Shown: positions 7,123 to 14,402 of the stretch, piece by piece | How the letters are laid out: the number at the start of each line of letters is the position of its first letter | How positions within the stretch are numbered: the first letter of the stretch is position 1 | NCBI RefSeq assembly: GCF_014204415.1 | Contig: NZ_JACHLE010000004.1 | Location: 62,001-126,000 of the forward strand | DNA length: 64,000 bases | Direction: 5' to 3' | Origin: Chryseobacterium defluvii | Lineage (GTDB): Bacteria; Bacteroidota; Bacteroidia; Flavobacteriales; Weeksellaceae | Notes under the pieces: generated by a model | Told to the model about the DNA's origin: nothing | What the model saw: the letters and a program-made list of their open reading frames with translations, nothing else | The model's database searches: none | Translations under genes and position numbers: made by a program

Positions 7123-7866
7123 ATGCATTATATAACACTAATTTTCATTTTTATACAATTAAGTTTGAATGCACAATCTGATAATTTTCTTTTGAATTTA
7201 GATTGTGATGATTTTGCACAAAATATTTCTGCAAATAAACGAATGAATGTTGATTTGATAAATTTAGAAAGATACAATTCATTAAAGAATGACACTTTAG
7301 CAAAAAAGAAGAAGATCTTAATAGAAAATTTGGAGTTAACAAAAAGTTTTGAGAAGAATTTCCCAAATAAAATATCTAAACATTGTGTGAATTCTAAAAT
7401 CTATGAAACAGACAGTATAAGAGATCTTTCTTTTTGTAATGATGGCTATAATATTAAATTGATTGAAAAGAAATTTAATTTTTACATTTTCAAATTAGAT
7501 GCATTTGAAATTGATAGTTATTTGTTGTTTGACACAAAAAGTCAAATAATTTATGCAATAAATAATTATCCTCAAATTATAAAGGAAGGAAAAATCATTT
7601 TAGATTTTGGGTATGAATATGGAGGTCAAAATGCGTTTAATTTTTATTTCATAGAAGATAAAGATATTAGTTACTTTGAATATAGAATTCCAAATCAATA
7701 TCAAATTAAAGACTATAAAATCTTAAATTCCAGTACTAATAATCCAAAAATATTAGTTCATTTAATAAAATATGGATATAAAGAAGTTCCTAATAAGAAA
7801 GAATTAGGAAAGAAATATGAATATGACAAAGAAAAATTTTGTGAAAAAATTATAATGTTCAATTGA
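7123..7866 (+). CDS. Secreted protein of unknown function
   Basis: 247 residues with an N-terminal signal peptide (hydrophobic ITLIFIFIQLSLNAQS, cleavage expected after LNA). The mature part is very rich in K, N, I, Y and D, with a beta-rich middle (YNIKLIEKKFNFYIFKLDAFEIDSYLLF) and an acidic/aromatic segment around ISYFEYRIPNQYQIK. No known domain was recognised. Base composition is markedly AT-rich compared with the chromosomal genes. It is a self-contained cassette bounded by an attC-like half site upstream and a complete attC-like site 13 bp downstream. Confidence 0.6.
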   Translation: MHYITLIFIFIQLSLNAQSDNFLLNLDCDDFAQNISANKRMNVDLINLERYNSLKNDTLAKKKKILIENLELTKSFEKNFPNKISKHCVNSKIYETDSIRDLSFCNDGYNIKLIEKKFNFYIFKLDAFEIDSYLLFDTKSQIIYAINNYPQIIKEGKIILDFGYEYGGQNAFNFYFIEDKDISYFEYRIPNQYQIKDYKILNSSTNNPKILVHLIKYGYKEVPNKKELGKKYEYDKEKFCEKIIMFN

Positions 7867-7878
7867 AAAGATACTGCA

Positions 7879-7966
7879 AATAACACGATATTGGTAAAAT
7901 GCGGGGCTAAATATAAAAAAGTAGAACTACCTGATTCATTTAGCCGCTAACATTTTTTCCGTTATT
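7879..7966 (+). repeat. Complete attC-like imperfect palindrome
   Basis: Left arm AATAACACGATATTGG..GCGGGGCTAAAT (7879-7912), right arm ATTTAGCCGCTAAC..CCGTTATT (7938-7966). The inner stem GCTAAAT/ATTTAGC and outer AATAAC/GTTATT pair, with unpaired bases between them, as in integron attC hairpins. Confidence 0.6.
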
Positions 7967-7992
7967 CTATTACCTAGTATGTCAATAAAGAC

Positions 7993-8016
7993 AAATCCCA
8001 GCTTTCGCTAGGATTT
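7993..8016 (-). terminator. Weak terminator-like hairpin at the 3' end of the HTH gene
   Basis: On the minus strand AAATCCTAGC-GAAA-GCTGGGATTT includes the TAG stop and is followed by a short T-rich tail. A similar hairpin element occurs at the equivalent place near 16436 in the second module. Confidence 0.4.
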
Positions 8017-8349
8017 TGTTTTATTTTTATTTTTAAATTCTTTTTGTAGATATTCAATCTCACTTTCAATATTTTTTAATTCTTTGTCAGTTAGCTTCGT
8101 AAATAAAAGCAACATATCAATTTCAAAAAAATTACAGAATTTAACAAGGTTTTCTATTGTTGGATTAGTTTCGGCCCGTTCAATCCTACCAACGTGATTA
8201 CTTGATAGATTAAGTTCATTTCCAAGTTGGAACTGTGAAAGATTTTTCTTTAGCCTATGTAATTGAATAAGCTTCCCAATTTGAAATTTTAATTCTTCAA
8301 TGTCCCATTTATACATTAAGTAAATTTTAGACTTTCTAAAGTTTTTCAT
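8008..8349 (-). CDS. Xre-family HTH regulator of the first structured-RNA module
   Basis: About 113 residues from the ATG at 8349; a GTG at 8355 or an ATG at 8316 are also possible, and the latter gives a 102-residue protein that begins right at the HTH fold. The helix-turn-helix spans about KLIQLHRLKKNLSQFQLGNELNLSSNHVGRIERAETNPTIENLVKF, a typical Cro/CI-type domain with recognition helix SSNHVGRIE. A charged helical tail (ELKNIESEIEYLQKEF) could dimerise. It is divergent from the structured RNA and its gene; a perfect palindrome (8351-8366) overlaps its start, the expected place for autorepression. Confidence 0.8.
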   Translation of the reverse strand: MKNFRKSKIYLMYKWDIEELKFQIGKLIQLHRLKKNLSQFQLGNELNLSSNHVGRIERAETNPTIENLVKFCNFFEIDMLLLFTKLTDKELKNIESEIEYLQKEFKNKNKTKS

Positions 8350-8350
8350 C

Positions 8351-8390
8351 AACACATATATGTGTTATATTGTTTTTTTTATTATATTTG
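8351..8390 (+). promoter_or_regulatory. Divergent control region: 16-bp palindromic operator and -7 box
   Basis: AACACATATATGTGTT (8351-8366) is a perfect 16-bp palindrome between the HTH gene and the leader. The TATATTTG at 8383-8390 matches the Bacteroidetes -7 consensus TAnnTTTG and would start the leader RNA near 8395. In the second module the same -7 box is kept but the palindrome is different, as is the HTH protein. Confidence 0.6.
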
Positions 8391-8822
8391 TACAATAAGC
8401 TACAATAAATTTAGCTTTGCGATACTTCAAAGAAATATAGAAGCTATTGCTTAGAATCTTGTCATAGAAAACTGGTAATTTTTAATAGGAACAAGACGAT
8501 AAGCAGGAAGCTCACGACCTAGGCGTGGGCTCTCTTATCTGTTCCAATGGTATACCAGTACCCCTATGACGGATATTGTAGAGTTCCATGCCGTTTTTAT
8601 TTTCATGCAGTTCTGTTTTCTACAATCATCTTTTTCTAAGTCTGCTTCACAGCATAAAGTATCATGATACGGTACAATGGAGTGTACAATCCATTGCGGC
8701 TTTAGGGCTTTGAGAAAAACACAAATTCTATCATATCCATTGGGCTTGTATGGGCAGGAAGTTCAAGCGGACTTCCTCCTTTACGGCCAATAAAAAATCG
8801 TACAGTAAAAAAATACAAGCTC
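8391..8822 (+). ncRNA. Structured leader RNA, copy 1 (novel candidate)
   Basis: About 430 nt between the -7 box and the ATG, without a long ORF. Stems seen are AAGCTA 8397-8402/TAGCTT 8412-8417, then a coaxial long hairpin: GTCATAG 8461-8467/CTATGAC 8564-8570, ACTGGTA 8471-8477/TACCAGT 8553-8559, GGAACA 8488-8493/TGTTCC 8540-8545, GATAAG 8498-8503/CTTATC 8534-8539, AGCTCACG 8509-8516/CGTGGGCT 8524-8531 with a 7-nt loop. Then ATTGTAGA 8575-8582/TCTACAAT 8619-8626, CAATGGA 8675-8681/TCCATTG 8690-8696, and GGAAGTTC 8757-8764/GGACTTCC 8769-8776 with an AAGC tetraloop. The second copy (16772-17204) keeps all these stems; its outermost helix has a different sequence yet still pairs. It may be a 5' UTR regulator or a separate ncRNA. 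It matches no riboswitch known to me. Confidence 0.6.
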
Positions 8823-9347
8823 ATGAAAAAAACCAGAACAGACCTTCAATCCCGGCTTGGGAAAGGCCGCAAGAAGCATTGCGCCTTACATCTAATGGAA
8901 ACCTATTTTCAGTTTAATAATCTGACAGCATCTAAAGAGCAGCTGAACAGCATTATGAATTATGCCATCAAAAGAAATAGCTGGATAAAAGAAGATCCGT
9001 CCGTTATTTTTCATTTTCACTAGGCGATGCGGTCATTCATCCGCGCAGGCTACCTTATAACCCTGAAAGAAAAGAAATGGACCGCCAATACTCAGTTGAA
9101 AAAGGTCTCTCCGTTGGTTCTTGGCTTGCTTTCGGAGAAAGAATACCAAAATCCTCTGTTGGTCTTTAAAAAAGCATTCAAAGAATACAGCATCAAGGAA
9201 TTTGATTATTTTATTTCCGGGATGGTCTATTTCTCAATGGGAATCTATGACAATCCGCCAGAAAGGAATATGATAAGCCCATACATTCATCTGACCAAAA
9301 TGCTGGATGCAGCGTACCTCATTCTTGAAAGAAGAGGAAAGAAATAA
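8823..9347 (+). pseudogene. Copy 1 of the about 174-aa module protein, interrupted by an amber codon
   Basis: Same reading frame as the intact copy at 17205-17729 throughout, but CAG CAG of the intact gene is CAC TAG here, giving a stop at 9021-9023 after 66 residues. The remainder (9027-9347) is open and very similar in sequence, ending in the same LTKMLDAAYLILERRGKK tail. The nonsense change is the only inactivating lesion seen, so the loss is probably recent, or the two halves are made separately. The family is unrecognised: basic N-terminus, helical, no signal peptide. It follows the structured leader and is followed 22 bp later by a groEL 3' fragment. Confidence 0.75.
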
Positions 9348-9368
9348 AGCTTTCAAAATTAAAGAAAT

Positions 9369-9553
9369 GTTATGCCTGAAAATGCAGCTTCTATTTCAGG
9401 AATGCTTTTAACTGACGAGTGTGTGATCACTGACGCGAAAAAAGACGAACCTGCAATGCCAATGGGTGATGGAACGCTGGGAATGATGTAACAGCGTATC
9501 GTTGAGACAATTTATATACCGACCCGCCCTACTTTTTGTGGAGTGGTTTTTTG
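9369..9553 (+). pseudogene. groEL 3'-end fragment, copy 1, with stop and terminator
   Basis: Translates to the GroEL C-terminus ([32 protein letters not shown]...GMM, stop 9489-9491). A terminator hairpin follows (CCGCCCTAC...GTGGAGTGG then T6). It is more diverged than copies 2 and 3, so it derives from an older event or another strain. No start codon or upstream part of groEL is present. Confidence 0.8.
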
Positions 9554-9611
9554 ATTTTGTATTAACCTAATTTGTAAATTTGAATCTTCTTCAAAATAAA
9601 CAAAACTAAAA

Positions 9612-11054
9612 TTGAATCATTTTAAAACAGAAAGAAAAGCTATTTACGACACAGCTAAATTCTTTAACGAATGTGGATGGATTTTTCGTGAACAACCTAT
9701 TTGCGATATAGGTATTGATGCAATAGTAGAGACTCCAATAGATGAAAATGGGAAAATTAATATTTTTGCTTTACAAATTAAAGGTGGTGAAAGTAATTTT
9801 CAAAAAAAGAAAAATTATTTAACATTTTATTTTCCAGATAAGCATTTCCATTACTGGAATGCAATAAGTGAAAACTATCCTTTATTTATCATTCTCCAAG
9901 ACCCAAAATCTGAAACTATCTATTGGCAATATTACAATCAATCCCTCATTTCAAAAACTCCTAAAAATTGGAAAATTGATATTCCAGAACACAACATAAT
10001 TGATATTAATTCCAAACAAAAATTTTTGAATGTACTTCATAATCATAGACATTATAATAATTTAATACGCCCATTTTCTAATCTTCCTGTTAAACAAAAA
10101 AGAGAAAGTAACTTTTTTATAAATTTTACTATTAATAAAATCAATAACAGACTGAATGTAAATCTTCTATACAAAAGAAATTTCACTGCATTAGATCTAT
10201 TTTATACACCTAAAAAGAAGGAATGGGATGGGGAAAAATCATTTCTAATCTGGGAAAATCAGTATTATTATACATTATTAAATTTTGAAAGATACCTCCG
10301 ATTAGAGTTTGAAAAAACAAGTAAGAATAAAGTTGCTTTTCAAAAACTCATAAATAACTTAAATATGATTATTGATGGGAATATTGAAAACTTACAAGAG
10401 TTTTTGTTTAATTTAAAAAATAAAGATAACCAAATTCCAAAGTATAAAGACTTTATAAATGCATTTGAAGAATACAGTAAGTTAAATAGAAAACAATATG
10501 AAGCTCAATCACTTGATTCAATAATAATTTTTAAAACAAAAGAAAATTGTTACGAACTTACTTGTTATGAAAGTCTTACACAACATCTGAAAAGTTATAT
10601 TGAAAACTATAGTTATTCTGAGATCTACACTGAAACGAATGAACATATATGGGGTGAAATTTACTTAGATGCAGGAATAGAAAAATCAAAATTTATTCCT
10701 GTGATGCAGAATGAATTAGAACGGTATTGGCAGGTATTATATAAAAGAATTAGAGAAGAAATTGGCAGGACTGAGCATTTGGATGAGTCAAAGGAACAAT
10801 CTTGGAGAATGTTTAAAACTTTTTGTGATTTATATAATGATACAGGGAATATAATTGAATTAGCTTATGATTTTGATGACATGGTTCTATATCCAATTGC
10901 TGTAATCTCTATGATGAAAATATTTGATCCAGAGGTATGTTATACTGAATATTGTGAATTAGAATTGGATGCAAGCGGTGAATGGGAAAGCATTTGCTTA
11001 GATGATGACAATTGGGAATCTCCAATCTTTCATATTAAGCCTTCTGAATTTTAA
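9612..11054 (+). CDS. DUF4365-type nuclease-like protein (candidate defence gene)
   Basis: 480 residues from a TTG start at 9612. The N-terminal about 140 residues match the DUF4365 pattern: a helix with the conserved G-W-x-F/F-R-E-Q (FNECGWIFREQPICDIGID), then IDAIVETPID, and a FALQIKGGESNF strand. The D in DIGID and the Q-x-K-G of LQIKGG fit a PD-(D/E)xK nuclease core. The long C-terminal part is helical, very charged and unassigned, ending in an acidic EYCELELDASGEWESICLDDDNW. DUF4365 domains occur in defence and mobile islands. It directly follows the first groEL fragment and is alone in its transcription unit. Nuclease activity is inferred. Confidence 0.65.
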   Translation: MNHFKTERKAIYDTAKFFNECGWIFREQPICDIGIDAIVETPIDENGKINIFALQIKGGESNFQKKKNYLTFYFPDKHFHYWNAISENYPLFIILQDPKSETIYWQYYNQSLISKTPKNWKIDIPEHNIIDINSKQKFLNVLHNHRHYNNLIRPFSNLPVKQKRESNFFINFTINKINNRLNVNLLYKRNFTALDLFYTPKKKEWDGEKSFLIWENQYYYTLLNFERYLRLEFEKTSKNKVAFQKLINNLNMIIDGNIENLQEFLFNLKNKDNQIPKYKDFINAFEEYSKLNRKQYEAQSLDSIIIFKTKENCYELTCYESLTQHLKSYIENYSYSEIYTETNEHIWGEIYLDAGIEKSKFIPVMQNELERYWQVLYKRIREEIGRTEHLDESKEQSWRMFKTFCDLYNDTGNIIELAYDFDDMVLYPIAVISMMKIFDPEVCYTEYCELELDASGEWESICLDDDNWESPIFHIKPSEF

Positions 11055-11146
11055 AATATAAAATCTTATTAATGAACTCTCCCACTGTGCAAAGTGTCCT
11101 GACTTTAAGCAAATAGAAAAACATGACAAAAACCAAAACAACATTA

Positions 11147-11207
11147 GCGCAATTATATATATTGTATATTGACGCAAAGCAAAAATTTGGATGTTGGATG
11201 TTAGCAG
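11147..11207 (+). repeat. Cassette-border motif, copy A (two CGCAA boxes and GTT)
   Basis: CGCAA at 11148 and 11173 (25 bp apart), then GTT at 11193, 15 bp after the second box. The same layout recurs at 13125 and 14312. The surrounding gap 11055-11226 holds no gene. Confidence 0.5.
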
Positions 11208-11226
11208 ATATTAAAAAAACCAAACA

Positions 11227-12666
11227 ATGAAAAGAATTATACTATTACTATTGACAGTATTTTGTTTGACATTAAGTTATTCTCAAAATCTTTATCCAGA
11301 AAAATATAGTGATTGTAGTTTAACGAGTTTTTGTCTTGATTGTGGAGACACAAAAGCCGAACCTCCAAAAACTTTAATGAATGAATTGTTAGAAAAATTT
11401 GACAAAAAGAGTTTGAGTAAGATAAAAGGAAGCATTGAAGTGCAAATTCTAATTGACGAAAATGGAAAAGCCTGCTTATTAAGTTCAGTAAATCAAACAA
11501 ATATTTCATCAAAAAAATTAGGTTTACAGAAAGCAATAAACTCTACATCAAATTGGGAATCTGCTATTTCAGACAATAAAAAAACTAATAGTTCAGTTTC
11601 ATTGGTTTTTGAATTTGAAAATGGTGATTTTTCTGCAAAACGCAGAATCTTTGATTTTAAAAATTTGTCAAATGCAAAATCTGTTGGAAGCCCTGAAGTA
11701 AAAGGAACAGATAAAAACAAACTTTCAAAAAGTTGGACCGTATTCACTCAACAGAACTCAGAATTACCTTGGGATATGACTAGAGCAGTTGCAAATGATT
11801 TAGACAATAATATTTGGATTGGAACAGACAATGGAATTGTAAAAATAAATAATGGAAAATGGGAACATTTTAATTCAAAAAACACTTCTATCGCTTCTCC
11901 TGCTTATAACAAAAATGAAACACAATCTGTACGAGATTTAAAAGTTGATAAAAGCAACAATAAATGGTTTATTGCTGGTTGGGATGTTTATAGATATGAC
12001 AATAAAAACTGGACAAAATATGACTCTATAAATTCTCCAATAAATTGGGCAAGAAAAATATTTGTTGATCATTCAAATAATGTATGGTTTACATCTTGGG
12101 ACGGTGTAACAAAATTTGATGGAAAAACTTGGTCAATATTTAACAAGCAAAACTCAAATCTTCCAACTGACAAAACTCTTGGCGTTTATGTGGATAAAAA
12201 TGATAGAATTTGGATTGGAACTTTTGAAGGAAACGTGATTATTGAAAACGGAGTAACGAAATCATTAAACGAGAAAAATTCACCTTTATCAAAAGCATAC
12301 ATTTCAAAAATCTATGAAGATAAAAAAGGTAATTTATGGTTTGACCTATACAACGACAAATCTGATGAAGCGGGAATTTATTTATTAGACTTGCAGGGAA
12401 AATGGACAAGGATAAGCCATCCAAATCCTAACATGTTCAGTAAAAATGCAATCAATGATTTTTATTTAGACGAAGAAAGCAATTTGTTATGGATAACATT
12501 AAACGGAGTTGGTGTTTTATGTTATGACACAAACTCAAAAAAATGGGAAACTTACACAAATGAAAATTCAAATGTTCCAAGTATTCATTGCGAGAGAATA
12601 ACAAAAGACAAAGATGGTTCGATTTGGATTGCGACTTATGCCGGAGTAATCAAACTTAATAAATAA
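11227..12666 (+). CDS. Secreted beta-propeller protein with TonB-like N-terminal domain
   Basis: 479 residues, signal peptide at 1-19 (KRIILLLLTVFCLTLSYSQ). Residues about 55-125 (IKGSIEVQILIDENGKACLLSSVNQTN) resemble the C-terminal fold of TonB-type energy transducers. Residues about 165-479 contain at least six repeats of the form DLDNNIWIGTDNGIVKIN, KSNNKWFIAGWDVYRYDN, HSNNVWFTSWDGVTKFDG, KNDRIWIGTFEGNVIIEN, typical of two-component-regulator propeller (Reg_prop) blades. No kinase or membrane anchor is present, so it is likely periplasmic or surface-exposed; sensing or adhesion is inferred. It has a conserved border motif upstream and abuts the second groEL fragment downstream. Confidence 0.7.
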   Translation: MKRIILLLLTVFCLTLSYSQNLYPEKYSDCSLTSFCLDCGDTKAEPPKTLMNELLEKFDKKSLSKIKGSIEVQILIDENGKACLLSSVNQTNISSKKLGLQKAINSTSNWESAISDNKKTNSSVSLVFEFENGDFSAKRRIFDFKNLSNAKSVGSPEVKGTDKNKLSKSWTVFTQQNSELPWDMTRAVANDLDNNIWIGTDNGIVKINNGKWEHFNSKNTSIASPAYNKNETQSVRDLKVDKSNNKWFIAGWDVYRYDNKNWTKYDSINSPINWARKIFVDHSNNVWFTSWDGVTKFDGKTWSIFNKQNSNLPTDKTLGVYVDKNDRIWIGTFEGNVIIENGVTKSLNEKNSPLSKAYISKIYEDKKGNLWFDLYNDKSDEAGIYLLDLQGKWTRISHPNPNMFSKNAINDFYLDEESNLLWITLNGVGVLCYDTNSKKWETYTNENSNVPSIHCERITKDKDGSIWIATYAGVIKLNK

Positions 12667-12699
12667 AAACATCTGCTACAAGATATTACCAAAAGCCCA

Positions 12700-13010
12700 G
12701 CTGAAGGTTCTGTAATCGTTGCTAAAGTGGCAGAAGGAAGCGGAGACTTCGGATACAATGCAAAAACTGACGAGTATGTAAACATGCTTGAAGCAGGAAT
12801 CATCGATCCTACTAAAGTAACAAGAGTTGCCCTTGAAAACGCAGCTTCTGTTTCAGGAATGCTTTTAACAACTGAATGTGTAATCACTGAAGTGAAAAAA
12901 GACGAACCAGCTATGCCAATGGGTGGCGGAATGCCAGGAATGATGTAACAGCGTGTCGCTAAGACAATTTAATATATAAACCGTTCTGCTTTTGTAGGGC
13001 GGTTTTTTTA
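12700..13010 (+). pseudogene. groEL 3'-end fragment, copy 2, with stop and terminator
   Basis: The longest copy: [25 protein letters not shown]...[28 protein letters not shown] to GGGMPGMM, stop 12946-12948, about 82 codons of the GroEL C-terminus. The terminator AACCG...CGGTT with T7 lies at about 12979-13008. An internal ATG-less or GTG start would give a short frame, but nothing suggests it is functional. From about 12775 on it is nearly identical to copy 3. Confidence 0.85.
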
Positions 13011-13124
13011 TTTTGTAGATAACTCCTTTGTTTATCATTTATTATATACTATTGCGTTTATCCAAAAACAACTAAAAATAAACCGCTGTTTAACAAGCAA
13101 TTGTACAATACACATATGAAATAA

Positions 13125-13176
13125 GCGCAATAATATATATGTGATATTTGCGCAATGCGTATATTTGGACGTTATC
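13125..13176 (+). repeat. Cassette-border motif, copy B
   Basis: GCGCAA at 13125 and TTGCGCAA at 13148-13155 (CGCAA boxes 25 bp apart), then GTT at 13171. The right end TTTGGACGTTATCTG resembles an attC right arm and pairs in part with the left arm at 14051. Confidence 0.5.
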
Positions 13177-13210
13177 TGTAATTGCAAAACCAATATCTCG
13201 CAAAAAATAA

Positions 13211-14038
13211 ATGACTTTATTAAATGTAATTTGGCCCGCTATTTATGTTAGTGAAGAAGTTCAAAAATTTTGGTATTTAATTTTCCTTACAATAATTATT
13301 GAAACCATAACTATTTATGTATTTCTTAAAATTGGTTGGAAAAAATCTGTGCTAATATCAATAATCGGAAATTTAATTTCTGGATTTCTTGGAACTCTTG
13401 TGATGATGTTTGCAATGTTAATTTGGCATTTTGCAATTGATAGATTTCTTCCAAATGCAACTTTTGACAAATTTAACTGGATTGCAACTTATTTTTTGAT
13501 GTGTTTGGGAAGTGTGTGTATTGAAACTTTCGCTATATCAAAAATTTTCAAATTCAGTTTTAAAAAATTATTTATTCCTCTTTTAATTGGAAATGCTTTA
13601 AGCTACTCATTTATAGTATTTGCAGCAACAAAAGAAAACGATGTAAAACAAGCTAAACAAAAGCGTATTGAAAATGTTTTTTATAAACCATTAAAAAATA
13701 ATTATACCTTATTAAACAAAAAAGATGTAATGTTTTACACTGCAAAAATTGAAATAGAATACGATGAAAATAATAAAATTTCAAATATCAGTTATCCATT
13801 GGAAATAATTTTTAAATATGATTATAGGGACTACTTTATAGATTTTCCGTTTGAACTTCGATTATCGACAGATGAAAATTCCAGCGAAATTGGAAACGGA
13901 AGAAAAATAATTTATCTTGACAAACTTTCTGATACTGTAAAAGTAGTCCTTGAACAAAAAAATCCCGATGAAAACATTGGTTGGACAAAACCAATAATTA
14001 CTGACACACTTAAATTCGTTCGATCAAAAACCGAATAA
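13211..14038 (+). CDS. Membrane protein of unknown function
   Basis: 275 residues. Four hydrophobic segments lie in the N-terminal half, about residues 14-37, 47-70, 90-113 and 115-135 (for example YLIFLTIIIETITIYVFL, LISGFLGTLVMMFAMLIW). The C-terminal about 140 residues are soluble and K/N-rich with a beta-type pattern (YYFIDFPFELRLSTDENSS). No recognised family. It is strongly AT-rich. Its boundaries are clear: a CGCAA/GTT border motif upstream and an attC-like left arm 12 bp downstream, joined directly to the third groEL fragment. It would be a single-gene cassette, perhaps a defence or envelope function, but nothing specific can be read from it. Confidence 0.6.
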   Translation: MTLLNVIWPAIYVSEEVQKFWYLIFLTIIIETITIYVFLKIGWKKSVLISIIGNLISGFLGTLVMMFAMLIWHFAIDRFLPNATFDKFNWIATYFLMCLGSVCIETFAISKIFKFSFKKLFIPLLIGNALSYSFIVFAATKENDVKQAKQKRIENVFYKPLKNNYTLLNKKDVMFYTAKIEIEYDENNKISNISYPLEIIFKYDYRDYFIDFPFELRLSTDENSSEIGNGRKIIYLDKLSDTVKVVLEQKNPDENIGWTKPIITDTLKFVRSKTE

Positions 14039-14050
14039 TGCAACTACAGA

Positions 14051-14077
14051 TAACATTGTATTGGCAAAATATGGGTT
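14051..14077 (+). repeat. attC-like left arm fused to groEL fragment 3
   Basis: TAACATTGTATTGGCAAAAT ATGGGTT matches the left-arm consensus of the complete sites. groEL sequence begins in the next base, so this is a recombination joint. Confidence 0.5.
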
Positions 14078-14263
14078 AAGGTTGCCCTTGAAAACGCAGC
14101 TTCTGTTTCCGGAATGCTTTTAACAACCGAATGTGTAATCACTGAAGTGAAAAAAGACGAACCAGCTATGCCAATGGGTGGTGGAATGCCGGGAATGATG
14201 TAACAGCATTTTTGAGACAAATTTAATATATAAACCGTTCTGATTTTCAGAGCGGTTTTTTAA
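14078..14263 (+). pseudogene. groEL 3'-end fragment, copy 3, with stop and terminator
   Basis: [41 protein letters not shown] with stop at 14201-14203, then a terminator AACCGTTCTGA/TCAGAGCGGTT with T6 (14232-14261). The coding part differs from copy 2 by only a few synonymous changes. Confidence 0.85.
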
Positions 14264-14311
14264 TGACATTATTTTCAACAGAGTAATTTATTATAAAAAA
14301 CATAAAAATTT

Positions 14312-14361
14312 ACGCAATATCCATTGTTATTATTGACGCAATGCTTAAATTAGAGAGTTAG
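14312..14361 (+). repeat. Cassette-border motif, copy C
   Basis: CGCAA at 14313 and 14337 (24 bp apart) and GTTAG at 14357, the same spacing as copies A and B. It lies between the terminator of groEL fragment 3 and the next gene. Confidence 0.45.
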
Positions 14362-14402
14362 TGGCAACCTTATGACGAGAAACAGTAATATCAACATACA
14401 AT

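Noticed and set aside
8498..8540. tRNA-like hairpin in the leader
   Set aside because: No T-arm GTTCRA or CCA/acceptor pattern; the stems do not form a cloverleaf.
8391..8822. Leader as a retron msr-msd, group II intron or IscB/TnpB guide RNA
   Set aside because: No reverse transcriptase or RNA-guided nuclease is near it, and the downstream protein lacks catalytic motifs of those families.
11493..11747. Antisense ORFs over the propeller gene and rpoB/rpoC
   Set aside because: They follow the codon structure of the strong plus/minus frames, lack start context and have composition unlike proteins.
12727..12948. 73-residue ORF as a functional protein
   Set aside because: It is the 3' end of groEL; no start region or domain outside the GroEL C-terminus.
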